This document shows, piece by piece, positions 1 through 8,632 of a stretch of DNA of 64,000 nt. A model generated the notes under the pieces. The model did no database searches, was not told the DNA's origin, and saw nothing but the letters and a program-made list of their open reading frames with translations. The stretch's first letter is position 1; every line of letters begins with the position of its first letter. The stretch is taken from NCBI GenBank assembly GCA_029250945.1, contig JAQXEG010000034.1, positions 62,001 to 126,000 on the forward strand, read 5' to 3'. The stretch is from Yoonia sp. GTDB lineage: Bacteria; Pseudomonadota; Alphaproteobacteria; Rhodobacterales; Rhodobacteraceae. A program made the translations under genes and the position numbers.

Positions 1-30
1 CGGACGTGTAAGGGCTTTGGCCACACAAGA

Positions 31-58
31 AGGGCCACCTGTTTGCGCAGGTGGCCCT
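31..58 (-). terminator. Hairpin terminator at the end of the heat-shock gene
   Basis: An 11-bp perfect stem (31-41 with 48-58, AGGGCCACCTG against its complement) with a 6-nt loop lies just beyond the stop codon of the leftward small heat-shock gene. The flanks are T-rich on the plus strand (TTGTGTTT) and moderately so on the minus strand, so it may act in both directions. Confidence 0.7.
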
Positions 59-66
59 TTGTGTTT

Positions 67-534
67 CTAGTTGATCTTGTCTGCTTCAATCACTTGCGGG
101 TCAGGTGCTGATTGCGAAGTAATCTTGATCTGGCGGGGCTTCAGCGCCTCTGGCACTTCGCGCACCAGATCAATATGCAGCATGCCGTTTTCATGGGCCG
201 CGCCGGTCACCTTTACATGGTCGGCAAGATGGAAGCGCCGTTCAAACGCACGGGTGGCGATGCCACGGTGCAGGAACGTTTTGGTGTTTTCATCCTCGGC
301 CTTGCGGGCAGTGACGTGTAGGTTCTGTTCCTTGACCTCAATCGCGAGGTCATTTTCGCCAAAACCGGCGACCGCAATCGAGATGCGCCATGCATCATCG
401 TCGGTCTTTTCGATGTTGTATGGGGGGTAGCTGGTGTTGCTGGTGTCATTGGCCAGCGCGCGATCCATAAGATCGGCAATCTGATCAAAGCCGACGGTTG
501 CACGGTAAAGTGGTGTCAAATCAAGCGTACGCAT
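67..534 (-). CDS. Small heat-shock protein (Hsp20/IbpA family)
   Basis: This 155-residue cytoplasmic holdase is expected to bind unfolding proteins during heat stress and hand them to DnaK/ClpB. The alpha-crystallin domain runs from about residue 38 to 130, starting at the typical YPPYNIEK stretch. It includes the conserved block FLHRGIATRAFERRFHLAD and the ENGMLHIDL motif near the end of the domain, followed by a short C-terminal tail that contains an IKI anchor. Length and domain layout match the IbpA-type class A proteins of alphaproteobacteria. The ATG at 534 has an AAGGA ribosome site and sits about 97 bp from a sigma32-like promoter. It is a single gene. Confidence 0.93.
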   Translation of the reverse strand: MRTLDLTPLYRATVGFDQIADLMDRALANDTSNTSYPPYNIEKTDDDAWRISIAVAGFGENDLAIEVKEQNLHVTARKAEDENTKTFLHRGIATRAFERRFHLADHVKVTGAAHENGMLHIDLVREVPEALKPRQIKITSQSAPDPQVIEADKIN

Positions 535-544
535 AGGTCATCCT

Positions 545-590
545 TTATCAAGCGATAACAATTGTTTGGCCTTCCGGAATTGGACAGGCC
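545..590 (-). promoter_or_regulatory. Structured 5' leader of the heat-shock gene, possible RNA thermometer
   Basis: The leader contains two hairpins: GGCCT/AGGCC (568-590) and TTATC/GATAA with a 4-nt loop (545-558). The second abuts the AAGGA ribosome site (541-545). ROSE-type thermometers of alphaproteobacterial small heat-shock genes occlude the ribosome site in this way. That this one does so is inference; the stem is short. Confidence 0.35.
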
Positions 591-630
591 GGTGTGGAAT
601 GGACCCTGATATCAGGCGCCCATGACACTC

Positions 631-659
631 AGTTGGGGATGGTGATTGCGCGTTTCAAG
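631..659 (-). promoter_or_regulatory. Sigma32 (RpoH)-type heat-shock promoter
   Basis: On the minus strand the sequence reads CTTGAAA, 14 bp, then CCCCAACT. This fits the RpoH consensus CTTGAAA-N13/14-CCCCATNT almost exactly. It points at the small heat-shock gene and would give a leader of roughly 90 nt. Confidence 0.75.
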
Positions 660-682
660 GGGTGGATGATAGCCCGCAATCG

Positions 683-1474
683 TTAGGGTTTGACGAATTT
701 TGCGCCGCCGTCACTGCGCTGGCCGTTTGTGATGATGGTACGTGCGCCACCGGTGCTTTGGCTGTCGAAAAGGTTGCGCAATGTGGCCAAAGGCGCCTCA
801 AGCGCGGTTCCGATGGACACCTGCGTTCCGTCAAGCATTGCCATTGCCGATACGACCGAGACGATTTCAACCTGCCCATTGGACAGCTGAAAAACGGGTG
901 CACCCGACGATCCGAATGCGACGTTACAGCTCATGACAAGGATGCCGTCCTGTTTACTGATCACATTGCACACCTCTTGCAAGCTGGGCGCATTGGCACG
1001 GTCGGCGCCATAGGACACGACGCCGATCTGGTCCCCGTTTTGCGGATGGCTTGCGATTGGATAAGGGGTGATCCGACCGTTTCGGATGGGCTGGTCAAGC
1101 TCCAGAATTGCGATGTCGTTCATAACCTTGGAGGTATCCGTGCTTGGTCCCAGATGCACATAGTCTGGGTACGGCAAGAGGCGGCTGATGCCGCGTGATG
1201 CGGCGGCACGTCCATCGCGCACGCCTGCCTCGAACGCGAACCGGTCGGGCGACAGTTGCACGCCGTCGCGGTCAAACAGGCAGTGGGCCGCGGTCAAGAT
1301 CAGGCGCGGTTCAATGAGGGCCGCGGTGCAGAACCCCTTGCCGATAATATCCAGCCGCCCGACACCTTCCCAACCCTTACTGGCGTCGCGGGTTTGCAGC
1401 GCCACAAGACCGGAATCTTGAGCCATAGCTGGCAGTGCCAAGCAAAGCGATATGATCAGTGGCAAGAGCCGCAT
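683..1474 (-). CDS. Secreted trypsin-like serine protease (S1 family)
   Basis: A 263-residue chymotrypsin-fold protease, probably periplasmic or exported. It has a clear Sec signal peptide (MRLLPLIISLCLALPAMAQ, cleavage after AMA). All three catalytic elements are visible: TAAHC (His), NDIAILEL (Asp) and GSSGAPVF (Ser; the usual GNSGGP is relaxed to GSSGAP). A GKGFCTAALI segment before the His matches the usual N-terminal sub-domain. No PDZ domain follows, so it is not a DegP/HtrA protease. I chose the ATG at 1474, preceded by an AGAGG ribosome site, over the TTG one codon upstream. The substrate is unknown. It stands alone between the heat-shock gene and the glc operon. Confidence 0.85.
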   Translation of the reverse strand: MRLLPLIISLCLALPAMAQDSGLVALQTRDASKGWEGVGRLDIIGKGFCTAALIEPRLILTAAHCLFDRDGVQLSPDRFAFEAGVRDGRAAASRGISRLLPYPDYVHLGPSTDTSKVMNDIAILELDQPIRNGRITPYPIASHPQNGDQIGVVSYGADRANAPSLQEVCNVISKQDGILVMSCNVAFGSSGAPVFQLSNGQVEIVSVVSAMAMLDGTQVSIGTALEAPLATLRNLFDSQSTGGARTIITNGQRSDGGAKFVKP

Positions 1475-1534
1475 CAAGGAACCTCTGGGTCGGATGCGGC
1501 CCGTTTAGCGGCCGCTTAGGGCCACATTAAGGCA

Positions 1535-2851
1535 TTAACGCAGGATTGGAACAGGTGGTGTTTGTCCGGCTTTTCCGTCCAATCCAGCGGGGCGCGGTCC
1601 GCCCGTGGCCCAATCCAGAAGCTCAACGGTGTGTACAATCGGCGTGTCCGTCCCTGACCCGATTTGCATCATGCAACCGATGTTGCCTGCGGCGATAATA
1701 TCGGGTTGCAGCGCCTCTAACGTCTGTACCTTGCGATCCTTAAGCTGGGCGGAAATCTCGGGCTGCATCAGGTTATAGGTGCCAGCGGACCCACAGCATA
1801 GATGGCTGTCGGCAGGTTCCAAAACTGTGAACCCCACCTTTTTCAAGAGCGTTTTCGGGTGCGTTTTAATTTGCTGGCCGTGTTGCAACGAACAGGCGGC
1901 GTGATACGCGACCTTGGTGTTCTGGTCGGCTTGCGTGGGCAGATCGAGCTTCATTAGCGCCTCGGACACATCCATCGCAATCGCTGACACGCGGGCGGCA
2001 TCAGTGGCCAAATCGGTGTTGCGGAACATATGCCTGTAGTCTTTGACCGTGGTGCCGCAGCCGGACGTGTTGATCACAATCGCATCCAGCCCCGCATCCA
2101 TCTGGGCCACCCACGCACGGATGTTCTTGGCCGCTGTTGCGTGGCTCTCATCCTCTTTGCCCATGTGATGTGTGAGCGCGCCACAGCAGCCTTGGCCGTC
2201 AGGGATCACCACCTCGGCACCAAGTCGCGTCAGCAGCCGGATGGTCGCATCGTTGATATCGGTGTTCAGCGCGCGTTGTGCGCAGCCTGTCATCAACGCA
2301 ACGCGCATCTTTTTATCAGCCACGGCAAAGGTCTGCGGATCGTCGTTGCGGGACACCGGCGGAATAACCTTTGGTGCCATTGCAATCATCGCACGCAATC
2401 GTGGATCGGGAATGAAACGCGCAAATGGTCGCCCGATCTTTGCCCCCAACAGCGCCAGCCGGAACCGGTTTGGATAGGGCAGAATTCGCGCCAACACCCA
2501 GCGTAATGCGCGATCAGACAGCGGGCGTTTGTAGTTTTGTTCAATATAGGCACGGGCGTGATCGACCAAATGCATGTAATGCACGCCCGATGGACAGGTC
2601 GTCATACACGCCAGACAGGATAGGCACCGGTCAATGTGCATCACTGTCTTGGGGTCTGGCACACGCTCATTCTCCAGCATGTCCTTGATCTGGTAGATGC
2701 GCCCGCGCGGACTATCCAGCTCATCCCCCAGCACCTGATAGGTCGGACAGGTCGCCGTGCAAAACCCGCAATGCACGCAGGCGCGCAAAATCTCGTTGGA
2801 TCGCTTGGTCGCCGGATCGGTCAGTTGGTCGGGGGTAAACGTCGTTTGCAT
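1535..2851 (-). CDS. glcF: Glycolate oxidase iron-sulfur subunit GlcF
   Basis: This 438-residue protein is the Fe-S subunit of membrane-associated glycolate oxidase, passing electrons from the FAD subunits toward the quinone pool as glycolate becomes glyoxylate. Two ferredoxin-type cluster motifs are visible near the N-terminus, CVHCGFCTATCP (about residue 25) and CLSCLACMTTCP (about residue 76). They are followed by two CCG-type cysteine-rich domains (GCCGALTHH and LCCGSAGTY). Length equals the usual GlcF. Its start codon overlaps the glcE stop codon by one base (TGATG), so translation is probably coupled. It is the last gene of the glcD-glcE-glcF operon. Confidence 0.95.
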   Translation of the reverse strand: MQTTFTPDQLTDPATKRSNEILRACVHCGFCTATCPTYQVLGDELDSPRGRIYQIKDMLENERVPDPKTVMHIDRCLSCLACMTTCPSGVHYMHLVDHARAYIEQNYKRPLSDRALRWVLARILPYPNRFRLALLGAKIGRPFARFIPDPRLRAMIAMAPKVIPPVSRNDDPQTFAVADKKMRVALMTGCAQRALNTDINDATIRLLTRLGAEVVIPDGQGCCGALTHHMGKEDESHATAAKNIRAWVAQMDAGLDAIVINTSGCGTTVKDYRHMFRNTDLATDAARVSAIAMDVSEALMKLDLPTQADQNTKVAYHAACSLQHGQQIKTHPKTLLKKVGFTVLEPADSHLCCGSAGTYNLMQPEISAQLKDRKVQTLEALQPDIIAAGNIGCMMQIGSGTDTPIVHTVELLDWATGGPRPAGLDGKAGQTPPVPILR

Positions 2852-3927
2852 CAGCCCATGATCCCTGTGTTTAGTATGCCGCGTGGGTCAAATTTCGCGC
2901 GAAGCCCGTCTGAGATCGCCGCAAGCGGTGCCGGTTCGGGGTGAAACGTCTGACCCGTGCCACGGATCAGCGTCGCGTGACCGGTTGTTTCACCCATCGC
3001 GGCGCGCACATCTGTGCCTGTCGGGCATAGCGCCCATATTAACCCGCCGCCCCAGTCATAGCGGACAGCGTCTGCGCCAATCTTGGCGCCGAAGCTGGCC
3101 GCATCCGATGGCTTGACGGAAATGCGCCAGACGTCACCTGCGCGTCCTGCAAAATCGGTGACATCGCGTACGGTGGCCCAATCGGCGATGACATGTTCCA
3201 GCGTTCCAAATGGTGCCAGCAGTTTGGCCAGTCCATCCGCGCGGTAGGCCACGGATGCATCAAACCCTTCCAACCGGAACTGGGTCAGACCGCTTTCGGG
3301 ATTATGGGCAACGCCTGTCACCTCATAGGGGGAACCAAGTGTAGCTGACATCGCCTTAATCGCGGTTGCGTCATCCAATCCTGTCAGGGCAAGGGTCACC
3401 TCCGCCTCAACTGACGGCAACACTTTGAACGACACTTCGGTCAACACGCCCAAGGTGCCATAGGCGCCGGCCATCAGCTTGACCAGATCATAGCCAGTGA
3501 CGTTTTTCATCACGCGCCCGCCGTTCTTGATGATGTTGCCTGCCCCGTCGACAAACCGCACACCCAGCAGAAAATCGCGGCACGCCCCCACTGAAATCCG
3601 GCGTGGCCCGGACACATTGGCCGCTACAACACCGCCGATGGTTGGCGCACCCGTCGTGCCCATTAATGTGCGGTGGTCCATCGGTTCAAACGCAAGGCGC
3701 TGGTTTTTGGCGGCGAGCACGCTTTCAATCTCTGCCACCGGCGTTCCGGCCTTGGCCACAAGTGTCAGCGCGCCAGGCTCGTGCAAGGTGATCCCCGACA
3801 GCCCAGTTGTCGATAACGCTTCACCCGTCGCGCGCCCAATCGGGCGGGTGCCACCACCCATAATACGCAGCGGGCCCGTCGCATCCGCGATCATTTTGCT
3901 AAGCTCGGTTTCGGATTGCGGCTGCAT
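2851..3927 (-). CDS. glcE: Glycolate oxidase FAD-binding subunit GlcE
   Basis: This is the 358-residue second FAD-binding subunit of glycolate oxidase. The N-terminal PCMH-type FAD domain is evident: an MGGGTRP loop (about residue 24), the GTTGAPTIGGVVAANVSGPR stretch (about residue 89) and GGRVMKNVTGYDLVKLMAG (about residue 137). The last is a hallmark of GlcE. The C-terminal part is more divergent, as is normal for this subunit. It lies between glcD and glcF, and only a repeat-like spacer of about 70 bp separates it from glcD. Confidence 0.93.
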   Translation of the reverse strand: MQPQSETELSKMIADATGPLRIMGGGTRPIGRATGEALSTTGLSGITLHEPGALTLVAKAGTPVAEIESVLAAKNQRLAFEPMDHRTLMGTTGAPTIGGVVAANVSGPRRISVGACRDFLLGVRFVDGAGNIIKNGGRVMKNVTGYDLVKLMAGAYGTLGVLTEVSFKVLPSVEAEVTLALTGLDDATAIKAMSATLGSPYEVTGVAHNPESGLTQFRLEGFDASVAYRADGLAKLLAPFGTLEHVIADWATVRDVTDFAGRAGDVWRISVKPSDAASFGAKIGADAVRYDWGGGLIWALCPTGTDVRAAMGETTGHATLIRGTGQTFHPEPAPLAAISDGLRAKFDPRGILNTGIMG

Positions 3928-3946
3928 CCTGTTTTCCTCTTGCTAG

Positions 3947-3998
3947 AAATACCTTGGGGGTGTGGGGGCAAGGCCCCCGCGGGTTTTGCAAAAACCCC
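3947..3998. repeat. Palindromic intergenic repeat, AAATACCT family, copy A
   Basis: The AAATACCTTGGGGG head is followed by a GGGGGC/GCCCCC hairpin (3964-3978) and a second hairpin GGGTTTT/AAAACCC (3981-3997). It sits inside the glc operon between glcD and glcE. Related copies occur at 11411-11452, 51024-51056 and 55665-55708. Confidence 0.6.
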
Positions 3999-4000
3999 GG

Positions 4001-5434
4001 TTAGATGGCGCGACGGGTTTGCGATGCGTCCAATGGAAATACCTTTGCGGCATTCAGCAGCCATTTGGGATCAAACACATCCTTAACGGCCATCTGCGCC
4101 TCCAGATCGGGGGCGTCATATTGCACATGCATCAGATCACGTTTTTCAATGCCGACGCCATGTTCGCCGGTCAGACAGCCACCTACCTCGACGCAAAGTT
4201 TAAGGATTTCTGCCCCAAATGCCTCACATAGTTCCAGATCGCCTTCCTTGTTGGCATCAAACAGGATTAGCGGATGCATATTCCCGTCTCCGGCATGAAA
4301 AACATTGCCGACATCCAGCCCGAACTCTTTGGACATTTCCGAAATACGGCGCAGGACAAATGGCAATTCGGACACAGGAATCGTGCCGTCCAGACACATG
4401 TAATCGTTGATCTGACCCATCGCGCCAAAGGCGGATTTACGACCTAGCCAGATACGCCCGGCTTCATCCGCATCCTTGGCTTCGCGCAGCTCAACAGGGT
4501 TATGCTTAGCCGCAATTTTCATGATCAAGGCAAGCTGGGCGTCAATTTCGGCGTCGGATCCTTCGACCTCAACGATCAGCAACGCCTCACACATCGGATA
4601 GCCTGCATGCGCAAAATTCTCGGTCGCCTCGATGCAAGGGCGGTCCATAAATTCGATGGCAACGGGCAAAACACCCGCTTGAATAATGTCGGTGACGACC
4701 TGGCCCGCGACCTCGGAACTGTCGTAGCCCATCAGCACGGGGCGCGCGCCTTCGGGCTTGGGCAGGATACGCAACGTGGCCTCTGTCACGACGCCAAGCT
4801 GCCCCTCTGATCCGCAGATGACGCCCAACAGGTCAAGCCCGCCTGCATCCAGATGCCCGCCGCCAATCTCGACCACGGTGCCATCCATCATGACCATCGT
4901 CACACCCATCAGGTTGTTTGTGGTCACGCCGTATTTCAGGCAATGCGCCCCGCCAGAATTCATCGCGATATTGCCTGCAATCGCACAGGCCAGCTGGCTT
5001 GACGGGTCGGGGGCATAAAAGAACCCGTCTGTTTCCACAGCACCCGTGACAGACAGATTGGTCCGTCCGGTCTGTACGCGGATGTAGCGGTCATAATAGT
5101 TCGTCTCGATCACGTCGTTCATTTTGGCCACGCCCAAGATGACGCTATCTGCTGTGGGCATCGCCCCCCCAGCGAGCGACGTGCCAGCGCCACGCGGCAC
5201 CACGGGCACGTCCATATCGTGACAAATCTTCATCACAGCGGCGACCTCTGCGGTCGTCGAAGGCAGCACGGCACACATCGGGGGACACCGATAGGCGGTT
5301 AGCCCGTCGCATTCATACGCACGCGTTTCAGATAGCTCTGTGATAACGGCTGCTGCGGGCAGTACCGCACGCAATTGTGCAACAATCTGATCTTTGCGAT
5401 CAAAAACGCGGGTATCGGGGGCGGGCATCTGCAT
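4001..5434 (-). CDS. glcD: Glycolate oxidase catalytic subunit GlcD
   Basis: This FAD-linked subunit oxidises glycolate to glyoxylate. It has an N-terminal FAD_binding_4 domain (PRGAGTSLAGGAMP, about residue 75; NSGGAHCLKYGVTTNNLMG further on). The C-terminal FAD-oxidase domain carries VFHAGDGNMHPLILFD and LTGEHGVGIEKRDLM, both diagnostic of GlcD/LldD-like vanillyl-alcohol-oxidase-fold enzymes. An upstream extension of the frame to 5506 is possible, but the ATG at 5434 has a GGAGAG site five bases away and gives the normal length of 477 residues. It is the first gene of the operon. A palindrome in its promoter region is the likely control site. Confidence 0.95.
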   Translation of the reverse strand: MQMPAPDTRVFDRKDQIVAQLRAVLPAAAVITELSETRAYECDGLTAYRCPPMCAVLPSTTAEVAAVMKICHDMDVPVVPRGAGTSLAGGAMPTADSVILGVAKMNDVIETNYYDRYIRVQTGRTNLSVTGAVETDGFFYAPDPSSQLACAIAGNIAMNSGGAHCLKYGVTTNNLMGVTMVMMDGTVVEIGGGHLDAGGLDLLGVICGSEGQLGVVTEATLRILPKPEGARPVLMGYDSSEVAGQVVTDIIQAGVLPVAIEFMDRPCIEATENFAHAGYPMCEALLIVEVEGSDAEIDAQLALIMKIAAKHNPVELREAKDADEAGRIWLGRKSAFGAMGQINDYMCLDGTIPVSELPFVLRRISEMSKEFGLDVGNVFHAGDGNMHPLILFDANKEGDLELCEAFGAEILKLCVEVGGCLTGEHGVGIEKRDLMHVQYDAPDLEAQMAVKDVFDPKWLLNAAKVFPLDASQTRRAI

Positions 5435-5455
5435 GGCGACTCTCCACAAGCTGTG

Positions 5456-5478
5456 ATTGGTAAATAAATATAACCAAT
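5456..5478. promoter_or_regulatory. Inverted repeat ATTGGT-N11-ACCAAT upstream of glcD
   Basis: A 6-bp perfect inverted repeat with an AT-rich centre lies about 22 bp upstream of the glcD start and in the gap to the divergent DUF599 gene. The half-site ATTGGT/ACCAAT resembles that used by FCD-type GntR regulators (PdhR/GlcC group), but the spacer is longer than their usual 3 bp. Confidence 0.45.
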
Positions 5479-5522
5479 TTTTGTGAATGGCAAGTTTTTC
5501 CACCACGCGCTAGGTTCGACCC

Positions 5523-6221
5523 ATGAATATGCTCGACCTCGTTATTTTGTTGCAGCCCCTCGATTGGGCGGCGTCCATTTATATCGTCAGCATGTGGCTG
5601 ATCCTGAGTTATGTGATCGAACATCCGCCGAAATCACGCCCCTCCGTGACGGTGCTGATGTCACAGCGACGGCGGGACTGGATGCACGTATTCGTGCATC
5701 GCGATCCGCGCATTTTTGACAGTCAAATCCTCGCAAGCTTACGACAAGGGACATCATTTTTCGCATCGACCTGCATCTTTGCAATCGGTGGCGTGTTGGC
5801 CTTGGCCAAAAACACGGATCCGCTTGTCGGCGTAGCGCAAGAGGTTACGGCCGTCACGACGCCTGCGCTTATTATCCAGATGAAACTGGCGTTTGTGGCG
5901 CTGTTTCTGACCAACGCGTTTCTGAAATTCGTCTGGGCGAACCGCGTGTTCGGCTATTGCGCGGTGATGATGGCGGCTGTGCCCAATGACCCCAATGATC
6001 CGGGCGCGCACCCCAAGGCACAGCAAGCGGCGGAGCTGAACATTCGCGCCGCCATGAACTTTAACCGCGGGCTGCGGGCGCTTTACTTTGCGCTGGGCGC
6101 ATTGGCGTGGCTTTTGGGGCCGGTCCCGTTGATGATCGCGGCGACTGTGGTGATTTGGGTGGTGTGGTCACGAGAATTTGCGTCGATCCCGCGCGACATT
6201 CTGGTAAAAGATATCTCGTGA
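5523..6221 (+). CDS. DUF599 family integral membrane protein
   Basis: A 232-residue inner-membrane protein of the DUF599 family, function unknown. Four hydrophobic segments can be seen (about residues 14-33, 75-95, 110-135 and 190-215). A conserved cytoplasmic-looking loop (RRRDWMHVF) comes early and an HPKAQQAAELNIRAAMNFNRGLRALYF-type region, typical of this family, comes before the last pair of helices. It is divergent from glcD. Its stop codon overlaps a GTG start of the next gene (GTGA), so the two were probably translated as a pair. Confidence 0.85.
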   Translation: MNMLDLVILLQPLDWAASIYIVSMWLILSYVIEHPPKSRPSVTVLMSQRRRDWMHVFVHRDPRIFDSQILASLRQGTSFFASTCIFAIGGVLALAKNTDPLVGVAQEVTAVTTPALIIQMKLAFVALFLTNAFLKFVWANRVFGYCAVMMAAVPNDPNDPGAHPKAQQAAELNIRAAMNFNRGLRALYFALGALAWLLGPVPLMIAATVVIWVVWSREFASIPRDILVKDIS

Positions 6222-6546
6222 AATACGTGATTATGCTTTGCTGCCTTGCCGCGCCCGCGTTTGCTGACGCCCCTGTCGTGACCGATGTGAATGTCCGTGA
6301 CGGACGCTTTGACGTGACCCTGACACACCCCGACACCGGTTGGGATGACTATGCCGACGGCTGGCGGGTTGAGGATGCGGACGGCACTGTGCTGGGCATG
6401 CTGTGCTGGGGCATCCGCATGTGAATGAACAGCCCTTCACACGGTCACTGACTATCGACGGGGCGCTGCCTGCAACGGTTTATATCCGCACGCGTGACAA
6501 CATTGGCGGCTGGGCCGAAACGGTGTTTGAGATTGATACAAGGTAG
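6218..6546 (+). pseudogene. Frameshifted small periplasmic protein gene
   Basis: The reading frame from GTG 6218 gives a signal peptide (cleavage near AFADA) and a conserved segment containing HPDTGWDDYADGWRVED. It then hits TGA at 6422 just after TVLGM. The frame resumes, shifted, as LGHPHVNEQPFTRSLTIDG and runs to a TAG at 6546. The total of 329 nt is one short of 110 codons, so a single base is missing near 6402-6408 (ATGCTGTGCTGGGG where ATGC-G-TGTGCTGGGG would restore the frame). The restored product (109 residues) matches a small conserved Rhodobacteraceae periplasmic protein of unknown role. It could be a real loss or a sequencing error. Confidence 0.75.
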
Positions 6547-6564
6547 GATGGGTTTTAACCCATC
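6543..6564. repeat. 22-bp palindromic repeat, copy 1, at a convergent gene junction
   Basis: The core GATGGGTTTTAACCCATC is an inverted repeat. The rightward pseudogene's TAG stop (6544-6546) and the leftward gene's TAA stop (6555-6557) both lie inside it. An identical 22-bp copy is at 14718-14739. It probably serves as a shared bidirectional terminator. Confidence 0.75.
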
Positions 6565-8630
6565 TTGCGTCCCTCGCGCAGCCATGCTGCAATCGACAAC
6601 AATGCAGCCATCAGCAAAAATGCCCAAGCTGGCAGGATCGGGTTGATCCGAATATCTGCAGTTTGAAACGCACCACGTGGCGTAATTGCGATCCAGCCAC
6701 GTCCTGCGGCTGGCCGACCCTCACGCACTGTACGCACCGCGAAATCCCCGTCCGAGATACGCAAAATTCCACCACGTGTTGCATCGACCGCTGGGCGGAT
6801 CACATCCCCCGTCGCAATCGTTTGTTCAAACTCGCGCGGGGCTGCGGGGCCAAGCGCTGTGACCGCCTCGAACTCACCCTCTGCAAGGCGATAAAGCCCG
6901 ATATCGGGCGCGGTCCAAAGGGTTTCGAACCGGCCTGGTGCCGTTTGTTTCAGTCTCAGCACGGTTTGGGTGCCATCGGGGTGGGTGATCGTGACATCAT
7001 CTGCCGTTTCATTCAGGGTCCGGCGAATGATCCGCATCGTCTGACCACGGGCCTCTGCAAATAGCGCCTCTTCTTCTAGATCGGGTTCTTTCATCATCCA
7101 ATGGGCCAGTCGGCGCAGCAATTCCAGCTGTGGCCCGCCACCTTCAAATCCCCGATCCCATAGCCATGATTGGTCGGAGGCTATCAATGCCACGCGCCCC
7201 TCACCAATTCGGTCTAGCGTCAGCAATGGACGTCCGCCAAGGCCAGACATCACCGTTTGGGCCGTGTCGGGAACCACGATATCGACCAGTCGGAACCAAC
7301 GGCCCCAGCCCGGGGTGTCGTCATTGGTGCGTGGGGCGAACTCCTCTAACCCTGCCGTGACGGGATGCCGGTCACCGATGTCGGTGACTTGCGGCGTATA
7401 ACCTTCTTCGAACACGCGTGCGGTCGGCGCACCGGGCAGGATTTCCCCCAAAGGCGAGCGATAGATGCTTTCCGCGCCGCCGTATTCGGGGCCCGACGAC
7501 ACCAGCACCGCGCCGCCTTCGGCCACGTAATTGCGGATGTTATCGAGGTATTCGGTCGGCAGAATGCCACGCCGCCGATACCTGTCAAAGATGATCAGAT
7601 CAAAGTCGTTGATCTTTTCCAAAAACAGTTCTCGCGTGGGGAATGCAATAAGGGACAGCTCATCCACAGGCACGCCGTCCTGCTTTTCAGGTGGGCGCAG
7701 AATGGTGAAATGCACAAGATCGACACCCGCATCGGATTTCAGCAGGTTGCGCCACGTACGCTCCCCTGGATGCGGCTCGCCTGACACAAGCAAAACGCGC
7801 AAACGGTCGCGTACCCCGTTGATCTGCACCACAGCAGCATTGTTACGATCCGTCAGTTCGGTCGGTTGGGCGGGTGTTTCAAACTGCACAACATTCATCC
7901 CGCCATGCGGCAGGTCGAGCGGCAGCTCAATATCCTGCCCAACAGGCACTTGGAACGTCATCGGTGCGTCCCCATCCACGGCAATGGACAGCGGCACAAT
8001 CGCACCGATTTCCGGTGCCGCGCCCTGATCCTCGATCCGCAGGGTCAGCGTGACGGTTTCACCCAAGATCGCAAAGGCGGGGGCGTTGGACACGATCAAT
8101 CGGCGGTCCCAATCGGTGTCATTGCCCGTCAGGATCGTGTGCAGCGGCGTGGGCAGGGATGGCGCGCGGTCAATATCGTGCAACCGCCCGTCAGTGATCG
8201 CGACGATCCCGGCAATGCGGGCTTGCGGTTCCTCTGACAACGCGGCGGACAGCGCGGTCATCAATTCGGTGCCGGTGTCACCTTCGCCGTCTGGCACACG
8301 AATTTCGCGCAATTCTGTATTGTCGCGGTTCGCGATTGCGGCGCGTAGGTTGGCAAGGGCGGCCTCGGACTGGGCAGGGCGATCTGCGATGGATTGGCTG
8401 GCGCTTTCGTCGATCAAGGCGATGACGATATCGGACAGCGATGCGCGATCTTCTTCCAAGACGGATGGATTTCCCAACGCACAGAGGATGGCAATTGCGG
8501 CGAGCGCACGAAGCCACCAACCAGCCAACTGGCGCCACGCGCTGAGCCCGACAAACGCGGCGGCCAGACAGGCCAGCGCGATCAGGGCAATCATCGGAAT
8601 GAGCGGATCAAAAATGATGGTTTGCGTCAT
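6555..8630 (-). CDS. Large membrane-anchored protein with a degenerate VWA/glutamine-amidotransferase-like layout
   Basis: A 691-residue protein, last in the MoxR-DUF58-DUF4159 operon. Two transmembrane segments are at the N-terminus (about 9-30 and 37-55) and one at the extreme C-terminus (about 665-685). The large region between is presumably periplasmic or cytoplasmic. A VIALIDESASQS segment (about residue 68) resembles the DxSxS metal site of von Willebrand A domains. A class I glutamine-amidotransferase-like fold follows around residues 265-510 (RVLLVSGEPHPGERTW, LIIFDRYRRRGILP, ALIASDQSWLWDRG). Proteins of this layout accompany MoxR ATPases and are thought to act in envelope protein maturation. 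The actual role is not known. It starts 2 bp after the DUF4159 gene. Confidence 0.75.
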   Translation of the reverse strand: MTQTIIFDPLIPMIALIALACLAAAFVGLSAWRQLAGWWLRALAAIAILCALGNPSVLEEDRASLSDIVIALIDESASQSIADRPAQSEAALANLRAAIANRDNTELREIRVPDGEGDTGTELMTALSAALSEEPQARIAGIVAITDGRLHDIDRAPSLPTPLHTILTGNDTDWDRRLIVSNAPAFAILGETVTLTLRIEDQGAAPEIGAIVPLSIAVDGDAPMTFQVPVGQDIELPLDLPHGGMNVVQFETPAQPTELTDRNNAAVVQINGVRDRLRVLLVSGEPHPGERTWRNLLKSDAGVDLVHFTILRPPEKQDGVPVDELSLIAFPTRELFLEKINDFDLIIFDRYRRRGILPTEYLDNIRNYVAEGGAVLVSSGPEYGGAESIYRSPLGEILPGAPTARVFEEGYTPQVTDIGDRHPVTAGLEEFAPRTNDDTPGWGRWFRLVDIVVPDTAQTVMSGLGGRPLLTLDRIGEGRVALIASDQSWLWDRGFEGGGPQLELLRRLAHWMMKEPDLEEEALFAEARGQTMRIIRRTLNETADDVTITHPDGTQTVLRLKQTAPGRFETLWTAPDIGLYRLAEGEFEAVTALGPAAPREFEQTIATGDVIRPAVDATRGGILRISDGDFAVRTVREGRPAAGRGWIAITPRGAFQTADIRINPILPAWAFLLMAALLSIAAWLREGRKMG

Positions 8631-8632
8631 CG

